This document shows positions 21,230 to 26,287 of a stretch of DNA of 26,287 nt, piece after piece. A program made the position numbers and the translations under genes. The stretch lies in the IMG/VR virus record IMGVR_UViG_3300032753_000148, positions 1-26,287 of that record. One strand, 5' to 3'. The notes under the pieces are model-generated. The model was given only the letters and a program-made list of their open reading frames with translations, had not been told where the DNA came from and ran no database searches. Positions within the stretch are counted from its first letter, which is position 1. Every line of letters starts with the position of its first letter. Source of the DNA: a virus.

Positions 21230-21372
21230 GAGTAGCCTTACCAGCAATAAGGTTGATATGGCTCTGCACGTCTCGGTTATCACCCCGACCGATTTTCGTA
21301 CGAATGTCTGCGACTGAGGCAGACTACTCACGGCTCGTGCTCCAGTGTCCGTTGCTGTGCGCAAGGCTACTC
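21230..21372 (-). ncRNA. candidate structured non-coding RNA (about 143 nt)
   Basis: In the minus-strand sense the 5' end GAGTAGCCTT is perfectly complementary to the 3' end AAGGCTACTC (10 bp). Just inside, CAGCAA pairs with TTGCTG (6 bp). Within the enclosed loop, GTCTGC/GCAGAC forms a 6-bp hairpin with a 7-base loop, TCGGT/ACCGA a 5-bp hairpin, and CACG/CGTG a short hairpin. A TTCGTACGAA palindrome is also present. It fills most of a 198-base gap between two co-directional genes, where the only open frame starts with TTG and has no ribosome binding site. It could be a leader element of the genes from 21189 downwards or a processed RNA. Strand is inferred from the flanking genes. Confidence 0.55.
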
Positions 21373-21387
21373 AATTCTATTTAGTTT

Positions 21388-21861
21388 TTACCAACTACTC
21401 TGATAGTAGAACGTCCACCATTGCTCGCCCTCAGTCCACTTCAGCAGGTTCTCTAAGGTCTTGACGGTATCCTCTAACTGTTCGTAGTACCAGTTGTCGT
21501 ACTCGGTATGACCGAAAAAGAATCCTTCCATAGCAGGAAGTAGTTCCTCTGTCTTAGTCTTATCCTTCAATACTTCTTGGCAGATATTAGATAGTTCCTT
21601 TAACTGCTCTCGCGTAACGTTAGCCTGCTGGCAATCATCTACACCACCCTGCACGTTTTTTACGAACCACTGATGGATAGCATTAGCCTTGCGCCAGTAA
21701 CCTACCTTCAACTTTACTTCTGCCGAAGGCAAGTCTCTGTACTCAATGCCGTTAGCGCGTATCGCGGTAACAATATCTTGGTACTGTTGCTTCTCGTAAT
21801 CGTCCGACCATTCGGCGCCCGATACGTACTTCTCTGCGTATAGATACATGTCTAGTCCCAC
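21388..21861 (-). CDS. conserved MGLDMYL-family protein of unknown function
   Basis: 157 residues beginning MGLDMYLYAEKYV, with VGYWRKANAIHQWFVKNVQ, the central GVDDCQQANVTREQLKEL, then AMEGFFFGHTEYDNWYYEQL. These are hallmarks of a widespread phage and bacterial family without known function. The invariant Trp-Arg-Lys, the His and the GFFFG turn suggest a defined binding or enzymatic pocket. The start overlaps the upstream gene by 10 bases. Confidence 0.78.
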   Translation of the reverse strand: MGLDMYLYAEKYVSGAEWSDDYEKQQYQDIVTAIRANGIEYRDLPSAEVKLKVGYWRKANAIHQWFVKNVQGGVDDCQQANVTREQLKELSNICQEVLKDKTKTEELLPAMEGFFFGHTEYDNWYYEQLEDTVKTLENLLKWTEGEQWWTFYYQSSW

Positions 21862-22085
21862 TTGATGTTGCCCTTCTCTAGTTGGTTTAGTTTTCTTACT
21901 GCGTAGCCTACTTTGTCCGATAATTCGTTGTCAAGGTTTTCCACGCTTGGGTTGTATAACGGTTTGATAAACTTTTCGTTGTAGTAGATAGCACCGTCAG
22001 GGAAGACTGCGTTCTCTGTCTCCACGTCCCAGTCCCACTCTTTTCTTTTAGAATCGTATTTAATTATAAAGTGGTGGCTTGTCAT
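21852..22085 (-). CDS. small hypothetical protein
   Basis: 77 residues: MTSHHFIIKYDSKRKEWDWD, a strand-rich N-terminal half, then a helical end (LSDKVGYAVRKLNQLEKG). No motif. It overlaps both neighbours by 4 to 10 bases, a coupling pattern shared along this operon. Confidence 0.65.
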   Translation of the reverse strand: MTSHHFIIKYDSKRKEWDWDVETENAVFPDGAIYYNEKFIKPLYNPSVENLDNELSDKVGYAVRKLNQLEKGNIKWD

Positions 22086-22276
22086 AAGAACACCTTCTGA
22101 CTGTCCTCTAAGTAGAACGAGTAATCAATCGCGCTCTCTACTAGGTTTATCAAGTGAGGCACTTCCATAACCGTACTGTTTAATAGGCTAATGCTATCTT
22201 TCAGTTGGTTAAGCGTTTCTCGTAATAGGTCAGAGTAATCAATGGTTGATACCTGTACTTCAATAGGCTTATCCAT
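22082..22276 (-). CDS. small helical hypothetical protein
   Basis: 64 residues, almost wholly helical with Leu/Ile repeats (LLRETLNQLKDSISLLN, LINLVESAIDYS), probably a short coiled coil. AAGGAGG lies just upstream, inside the end of the small membrane peptide gene. No family recognised. Confidence 0.65.
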   Translation of the reverse strand: MDKPIEVQVSTIDYSDLLRETLNQLKDSISLLNSTVMEVPHLINLVESAIDYSFYLEDSQKVFL

Positions 22277-22281
22277 TAGCC

Positions 22282-22389
22282 CTAGTCCTCCTTGTTATAT
22301 CGTAGGTACTCGTTGCGCTTATCGGCGCCTTCTGTGATTAGGCATGATATGAATACTGCTATCAATGCCCCTATAACTATCGCGGTCAT
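22282..22389 (-). CDS. 35-residue membrane peptide
   Basis: ATG at 22389 with AGGAG a few bases upstream opens a 35-residue frame: MTAIVIGALIAVFISCLI, a single hydrophobic span, then a charged tail TEGADKRNEYLRYNKED. The Lys, Glu and Asp codons at its end contain AAGGAGG, the ribosome binding site of the next gene. It would be a one-span inner membrane protein with a cytoplasmic tail. It occupies what would otherwise be an untranslated gap after the cobT-like gene. Confidence 0.65.
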   Translation of the reverse strand: MTAIVIGALIAVFISCLITEGADKRNEYLRYNKED

Positions 22390-22414
22390 GGTTCTCCTAT
22401 TAGAATCCCACTAG

Positions 22415-22433
22415 GGGGCAGACTATCTGCCCC
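22415..22433 (-). other. hairpin with the cobT-like stop codon in its loop
   Basis: GGGGCAGA pairs perfectly with TCTGCCCC, and the three-base loop is the TAG stop codon of the gene that ends at 22423. No T tract follows, so it is not a standard terminator. It may stabilise the upstream mRNA or reduce downstream expression. Confidence 0.75.
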
Positions 22434-24300
22434 GTAGCGCTTCCTTGACTAGTTCCGTTGCGACACCGAGCACGTCGCTTGCTTTTGCTACAGTCTTGAA
22501 TACCTTTGCGAAGTGTCGGATACTCTGTAACTGCTCTTTGGCTGACTTGTCGCCTGTGTTACTAGCCTCAATTATTTGGCGGTAGTACTCATAGTTACCA
22601 ATAAAGACTACGCATGTGAGGATACCCTTAGCGTTCATCTCCTTGATAATGCTATTGCACTCGTCGCTCATTTCCCATTCGCCGTCGGTGACTATGAAGG
22701 CAATCTTGATAGCCTTCTTGCTGTTACCCAGTAGGCGTTGGCTCTCAATGAGGGCGCGGATAGGATTAGTGCTACCTCCCGATTGAACGTAGCGATAGTT
22801 GCTACCCTTAGCCTTCTCGTTGCGTGAGTACACTAAACGGCTCTCATGGTTGAAGGTATAGACGGTCACTGCACCGTCAATATTCTCAATGCCACGTTTG
22901 ATAATCCATGCGTTCTCATTAACTGCGGTCATACGCCCACCCATAGAGGAGGAGTTATCCGTTAGGATTACTGCTTCAATGTCGGTGGCAGGGTTGCCTG
23001 TGTCCCATGTATCAAACATCTCACCGATAGCATTAACGTCGGGAGTCATGGTACGAGAGACGTTGAGTTTCCCACTTGAATTGAACTTATCCCAATGGGG
23101 TTCGCTGTCTTTGGCGATACGTTCTAATTGAATACCGAACCTACGCGCTAAGGCTACCGAGTTTGTTCTGGGCGCTTGGTCACGATAGATAGCGTTACGC
23201 ATAGCACTACGGGTCTCGTCGCTATTGATAATAGCCTTACGGGTCTCAGAGACTTCACGCTTTACGTCAGAGTCATCTCTAATCTCTTGAAGGCGTTCCT
23301 CAATAACCTTAGCAATCTTGGCGTCCTCCTCGGTGAAGTCTAAGTCCTCGCCCGTATATTCAGGAGAGTCCTTACCTCCAGCACCGATAGCAGGGGCGTT
23401 CAGTTGCTCTAATTCAGAACCTTCACCCTTGTTCTTATCTTGCAGTTGATTCTGTTCTTTCTGACCAGCAGGGCGCCCCTTTGTGCCTAGGCTTCGGTCT
23501 GTGTGAGGCGCTTTAGGGTTCTGCTCATTAGGGTCATCAAACCCGATAATGTTAGCCATGCGTACGGCTATATCTTTAGCCTTATCAAAATCTGCAGGGA
23601 AGGCGAAGGCTTTGTAGGTATGAATAAGTAAGTGCATTTCCTCTGCTAAGGCTATGCCATGACGAGCGATAAACTTATCGGCAATCAACTGGCGCAACTC
23701 TAGCGGTAGGTACGTACGCCCCGTAGTGAGGTGAAAGTGTTCTCCCCATTCTTTGGAGTCACCCTTCAACACGTAGTCAAGGGTGCTTGCCTCTAGGAAC
23801 ACTTTGGTAGCAGGGTACTTGGCTGTAAGCAAGCCCTCTACACGTCCCTCCTCTAACACGTTGAGCGCATTGATAACCTTATTCTCTCTAGCCCACTTGC
23901 CTAGGTCACTGCCAGCACGTGGTGAGAATAGGACGTGAGCAATCTCGTGGTAGTTCAAGCCGTTGAACGAGATAAGGCTATCGGTAGTCAAGTCCTCAAT
24001 TAAGTCGGAATTGAATATGATTTCCTTGCCGTTGCTCATAGCCGTAGTGTTCATGTTAGGGTCAGACACCACCGAGACGGTGATGTCCTCTCCTGTGATA
24101 ATCCTATCGGCACGCTGGTACACGGCACTAACGGCGTTGAGTTTATCGGCTTGCTCTTGATAATCCTCTAGGATTTCCTCACGAGTACGCCCCCACTCAT
24201 CTTGGTACTCAAACTCATTAGTATCAGGATTGTACCGAGCAGATAGATTTCTGCTATCTTCTAGCGCCGATAACTCGTCGGTATTCTTTGAGTATCTCAT
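22423..24300 (-). CDS. cobT-like: CobT-like protein: HExxH peptidase-like domain plus VWA domain
   Basis: 625 residues. The N-terminal domain has HEIAH (118-122), a zinc-peptidase HExxH site, followed 28 residues later by NVLEEGRVE, the Glu-x-x-Arg helix expected to supply the third ligand. A long acidic, low-complexity linker (about 255-330) joins it to a C-terminal von Willebrand A domain with the MIDAS set D448-x-S450-x-S452 (DNSSS), T511 in GGSTNP and D539 in VTDGE. VWA proteins of this kind pair with MoxR/CobS AAA+ ATPases to remodel protein targets or, in CobNST, insert cobalt. The gene overlaps the AAA+ gene (TAATG), so the two should be made together. True cobaltochelatase would also need a CobN-sized subunit, which is absent here. 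Confidence 0.88.
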   Translation of the reverse strand: MRYSKNTDELSALEDSRNLSARYNPDTNEFEYQDEWGRTREEILEDYQEQADKLNAVSAVYQRADRIITGEDITVSVVSDPNMNTTAMSNGKEIIFNSDLIEDLTTDSLISFNGLNYHEIAHVLFSPRAGSDLGKWARENKVINALNVLEEGRVEGLLTAKYPATKVFLEASTLDYVLKGDSKEWGEHFHLTTGRTYLPLELRQLIADKFIARHGIALAEEMHLLIHTYKAFAFPADFDKAKDIAVRMANIIGFDDPNEQNPKAPHTDRSLGTKGRPAGQKEQNQLQDKNKGEGSELEQLNAPAIGAGGKDSPEYTGEDLDFTEEDAKIAKVIEERLQEIRDDSDVKREVSETRKAIINSDETRSAMRNAIYRDQAPRTNSVALARRFGIQLERIAKDSEPHWDKFNSSGKLNVSRTMTPDVNAIGEMFDTWDTGNPATDIEAVILTDNSSSMGGRMTAVNENAWIIKRGIENIDGAVTVYTFNHESRLVYSRNEKAKGSNYRYVQSGGSTNPIRALIESQRLLGNSKKAIKIAFIVTDGEWEMSDECNSIIKEMNAKGILTCVVFIGNYEYYRQIIEASNTGDKSAKEQLQSIRHFAKVFKTVAKASDVLGVATELVKEALRGR

Positions 24301-25709
24301 TAGATTGTCTCCACGTGGTAGCGGTCTGTGTCAGGGTGAGTAGGGATAGAGATATTTAGTTCGCTTGCAATATTATCCTTGAAGGTATCAACGGATAGTC
24401 TTACTGCACTACGCTCTTCCTTATTGAATCCGTTCACGAACGAGGTCGAGGCGAAGTCAATACCGAATCGCTTGGCGTTCTTTACGTACTGCACGAGGGA
24501 GCGCGTTGAGATAGGAGTAGTAATCTCATCTTTCTCAAATTGGTCACGCAACTTATCGGCTAGTACTAGTAGAGAGGCATTACCTACTACCTTCTTCTCA
24601 ATAGCCTTATCGTATGGAAACTCTAACTTGATACCGAATCGGTCATTGAACGCTTGGTTGAGTTCTTGTGTCCCACGATAGCCGTAGTTCATGTCAGCCA
24701 CGATAAGTAGGTCTTTGTGCGCCTTAATGACCTCGCCACCATTCTCTAGGAGTTGAATCTCACGGCGATAGTCAAGGAGTGAGAACAATACAGTGCTAAC
24801 CCTAGTAGGAAGGAAGTTCACCTCATTGAGGAGAAGTACGCCACCGTTACGAACGAGTTCGGTAACTGCACCGTCCTGCCAGCGATAGCCTTGCCCGTCA
24901 GCACGTGGAATCCAGCGCCCGAATAGTTGGCTTGGGTCAATACCGTTATTGTTGGACACGTTGAAGTAGCGGTAGCCACGAGCCGAGGCATATGACTGCA
25001 CTGCAATAGTCTTACCCGAACCAGCGCCACCTTCAATTAGAACGTTGTCGCCGTCAGTCAGAGCGCGGTCGAAAATATCCCAGTCAGTCTTGCCACCAAA
25101 ACTGCGGTGAACGTACTCACGAGCCCACTTTGGGTCAGGAATAGTAATCATGGATAAGGCTAGTTCACTTACACGATTGTCATTGGTAGCCACTTCCACC
25201 TTCTCATAGGTAGGGATTGTGGGTGCGGTCACGACGGAATCCGCGATTGTGGGAAGTACACCCTGCTCAGTTGAACGAGCGATAGGGTTAATAATCACGC
25301 CATTGGTACGGCGCTTGTCGGTGATATACGCGGTGAGCGATTGGTCACCAGCGAATAGGGAGCCGATAATGTTAATGACTGCCTCACTGTGTGTGGAGGG
25401 CGCGGTAATGGGGGTAGCACTTTCACGTGCATATAGAGCCTTGACTGCAATATTAGTGACTAAGCCTAGTTCAACCATTTGTAGGTCACGGTCATTGAGG
25501 GCAACTGCTACGGGCTCAACTAGGAGTTCGGTGTGCGGTAGGTCATATTCAGTAACCTTATTCCATGTTTGACCCCTACCTTTGGAGCCATTGGACGTGC
25601 GGTGGTATAGTTCCACCGAGTCCTTGTAAGGGAATATAAGAGTCTGCGCTTCTGCAGGAATACCTTCTAATAGCCCTGCTGGGCTAGTAACGAGTAGTGC
25701 TAGTGACAT
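24300..25709 (-). CDS. cobS-like: CobS/MoxR-like AAA+ ATPase
   Basis: 469 residues. An N-terminal region of about 190 residues is of unknown kind. The AAA+ core follows with VHRSFGGKTDWDIFDRAL, Walker A GAGSGKT (228-234), a Walker B read as VLLLNEVN (N295-E296, with Asn in place of the usual Asp), sensor 1 IVADMNYGYRG and an arginine-finger region with FNDRFG. CobS and MoxR proteins form hexamers that act with a VWA partner, here the next gene. The start has AGGAAGG at a good distance. It is the first gene of the minus-strand operon, so it lies closest to the control region at 25710-26287. Confidence 0.9.
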   Translation of the reverse strand: MSLALLVTSPAGLLEGIPAEAQTLIFPYKDSVELYHRTSNGSKGRGQTWNKVTEYDLPHTELLVEPVAVALNDRDLQMVELGLVTNIAVKALYARESATPITAPSTHSEAVINIIGSLFAGDQSLTAYITDKRRTNGVIINPIARSTEQGVLPTIADSVVTAPTIPTYEKVEVATNDNRVSELALSMITIPDPKWAREYVHRSFGGKTDWDIFDRALTDGDNVLIEGGAGSGKTIAVQSYASARGYRYFNVSNNNGIDPSQLFGRWIPRADGQGYRWQDGAVTELVRNGGVLLLNEVNFLPTRVSTVLFSLLDYRREIQLLENGGEVIKAHKDLLIVADMNYGYRGTQELNQAFNDRFGIKLEFPYDKAIEKKVVGNASLLVLADKLRDQFEKDEITTPISTRSLVQYVKNAKRFGIDFASTSFVNGFNKEERSAVRLSVDTFKDNIASELNISIPTHPDTDRYHVETI

Positions 25710-25748
25710 TGTGTACTGCCTTCCTGTGCGCGGTCTGCGCGGTTATGA

Positions 25749-25790
25749 GGATTATGTTTAATCCAGTACCCGTACTCTAATATAAGAGAG
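25749..25790 (-). promoter_or_regulatory. stacked inverted repeats and candidate promoter of the minus-strand operon
   Basis: GGATTA-TGTT-TAATCC (25749-25764) is immediately followed by AGTAC-CC-GTACT (25765-25776), both perfect, and then by an imperfect CTCT...AGAG element (25775-25788) that holds TTATATTA on the minus strand as a possible -10. The arrangement suggests an operator region for the cobS-like gene, 40 to 80 bases before its start. Confidence 0.5.
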
Positions 25791-25821
25791 AGGGGGGAGT
25801 CCAATTAGAATGGCTATATTT

Positions 25822-25842
25822 GATAACGATTAGATAACGATT
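25822..25842 (+). repeat. two tandem GATAACGATT repeats, 11-bp period
   Basis: GATAACGATT at 25822-25831 and 25833-25842. The core ATAACGATT is the inverse of AAATCGTTAT seen at 25877 and 26148. The 11-bp spacing places both on one DNA face. Confidence 0.85.
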
Positions 25843-25875
25843 TATAGCCCGTTCTGCAACGCCAGCCATATATAA

Positions 25876-25889
25876 CAAATCGTTATAAT
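25876..25889 (+). repeat. CAAATCGTTATAAT repeat, copy A
   Basis: Identical to 26147-26160. It sits in a TATAAC-AAATC-GTTATA inverted repeat (25871-25886). The TATAAT at its end may act as a -10 element. Confidence 0.85.
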
Positions 25890-26013
25890 AGAGGGTAATC
25901 CAGTAACCCTAGTTAATACATAGCAGACGGGGCTAACCTTATGGGAATCTGGTCTTATCCGCGTTCAAGCCCCCTATAGCATAGACAGTAGCCTAAAGTC
26001 AATAGTGGGAGTG

Positions 26014-26029
26014 TGTGACGTCGCTCACA
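26014..26029. promoter_or_regulatory. perfect TGTGA-N6-TCACA site (CRP/GlxR type)
   Basis: TGTGA-CGTCGC-TCACA is a perfect symmetric match to the consensus of CRP-family regulators, including actinobacterial GlxR. It lies in the gene-free region. Whether a host CRP protein binds is not shown. Confidence 0.5.
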
Positions 26030-26146
26030 GCCCCCTATCTCTCTCTCCGAGAGCGCGCTAAGCCTATTCTAACTATTCTAATAGGACACTCTCTTCTCCC
26101 AGCAATCTCTCAGGATTCTCTCAGGTAATCTACAGTAGATTGTTAC

Positions 26147-26160
26147 CAAATCGTTATAAT
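26147..26160 (+). repeat. CAAATCGTTATAAT repeat, copy B
   Basis: Identical to copy A at 25876-25889. Immediately followed by a TTGACA hexamer (26160-26165) and a GACAC-GGC-GTGTC inverted repeat (26162-26174). Confidence 0.85.
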
Positions 26161-26177
26161 TGACACGGCGTGTCGGC

Positions 26178-26204
26178 TTGACAAATGTTTGTGTTGGATA
26201 TACT
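26178..26204 (+). promoter_or_regulatory. candidate rightward promoter
   Basis: TTGACA (26178-26183) and TATACT (26199-26204) are separated by 15 bases, shorter than the usual 17. The -10 lies inside the left arm of the palindrome 26192-26217, so a protein bound there would block it. The gene served would be right of the window. Confidence 0.5.
26185..26198 (+). repeat. left copy of a 14-bp inverted repeat reaching the window end
   Basis: ATGTTTGTGTTGGA, whose exact reverse complement TCCAACACAAACAT forms the last 14 bases of the window (26274-26287). The two enclose both palindromes, and the repeat may continue past the window. Confidence 0.9.
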
Positions 26205-26217
26205 TGTATATCCAACA
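26192..26217. repeat. 26-bp palindrome, 12-bp arms
   Basis: TGTTGGATATAC-TT-GTATATCCAACA, perfect apart from the two-base centre. It covers the candidate -10 element and abuts the next palindrome at 26218. Confidence 0.95.
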
Positions 26218-26247
26218 AGCAAATATAGCAATATTGCTATATTTGCT
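26218..26247. repeat. 30-bp perfect palindrome
   Basis: Left arm AGCAAATATAGCAAT, right arm its exact reverse complement, without any spacer. Directly adjacent to 26192-26217. The palindromic region would cover the first 50 or so bases of any rightward transcript. Confidence 0.95.
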
Positions 26248-26287
26248 AAGATTGTCGTCGTCATAGCGGGGGCTCCAACACAAACAT

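Larger units (their letters stand above)
25710..26287. other. 578-bp gene-free control region
   Basis: No supportable gene on either strand. Contains the operators, iterated repeats, CRP-like site, promoter and palindromes listed separately, plus smaller direct repeats: GCGCGGT twice (25728, 25737), TAATCCAGTA twice (25759, 25896), AGCCCCCTAT twice and TCTCTCAGG twice. It separates the minus-strand operon from whatever lies to the right. It is the best candidate in the window for a replication origin or a divergent regulatory hub. Confidence 0.6.

Noticed and set aside
21182-21364. 60-codon minus-strand frame
   Set aside because: It begins with TTG without a ribosome binding site, its composition is unlike its neighbours, and it coincides with strong nested base pairing. 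I read the region as structured RNA with a small tail of leader sequence.
22423-25709. Genuine cobaltochelatase genes for B12 synthesis
   Set aside because: The CobS-CobT likeness is clear, but the large CobN subunit is absent and the VWA protein has an added peptidase-like site, so a chelatase role is not supported.

Overview
This window reads as part of a tailed double-stranded DNA bacteriophage genome, probably one that infects an actinobacterium. The phage call rests on dense packing (most genes overlap by 1 to 11 bases or sit a few bases apart), many very small proteins, and a replication and recombination block of phage type. The actinobacterial host is an inference. It rests on a WhiB-family protein (5109-5426), an MSMEG_6728-like protein (18950-19414), and several genes that seem to start without a leader. 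Base composition is moderate and not GC-rich, so a low-GC actinobacterial host is possible, but the sequence cannot settle the host. No terminase, capsid, portal or tail gene is recognisable here.

Left part, plus strand (1-8744): the tail end of an unknown gene, a putative ssDNA-binding protein, a family A DNA polymerase with 3'-5' exonuclease, two unknown or zinc-ribbon proteins, a RecA-like recombinase, a Hjc-like PD-(D/E)XK nuclease, a WhiB-like regulator, a Cas4-like Fe-S exonuclease, a small helical protein that may be a UvsY-type mediator, and a RuvC-like resolvase. An FmdB-type zinc ribbon, a 27-residue membrane peptide, small proteins and a SpoVS-like protein follow. A strong intrinsic terminator at 8759-8796 closes this unit.

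Middle part, plus strand (8800-18480): a calcineurin-like phosphoesterase, a string of short translationally coupled genes of unknown role (10273-12195), cysteine-rich proteins, a nucleotidyltransferase-like protein, a degenerate HAD-like protein, a 479-residue protein of uncertain family, an adenosylcobalamin-dependent (class II) ribonucleotide reductase, and a tRNA with anticodon CCA. A bidirectional terminator at 18447-18480 lies where the two transcription directions converge.

Right part, minus strand (18578-25709): read from right to left, this operon starts with a CobS/MoxR-like AAA+ ATPase and a CobT-like protein carrying both an HExxH peptidase motif and a VWA domain. About 14 small genes follow. 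They include conserved phage proteins of unknown function, a cysteine-rich protein, a likely pyrimidine-dimer glycosylase relative, and a 33-residue acidic peptide. A gap inside the operon (21190-21387) holds what looks like a structured RNA of about 143 nt, closed by a perfect 10-bp helix.

The far right (25710-26287) has no gene and is packed with regulatory-looking structure: four copies of an AAATCGTTAT-type repeat, a perfect TGTGA-N6-TCACA site, two pairs of palindromes that abut exactly (one a 30-bp perfect palindrome), a TTGACA promoter element, and an inverted repeat reaching the window end. It is probably a divergent control region, and possibly a replication origin.

The genes suggest a phage that makes its own replication and recombination apparatus and supplies dNTPs through a B12-dependent reductase. 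It also carries an AAA+/VWA remodelling pair of the CobS-CobT type. Whether that pair serves the reductase, cobalamin chemistry or something unrelated is open.
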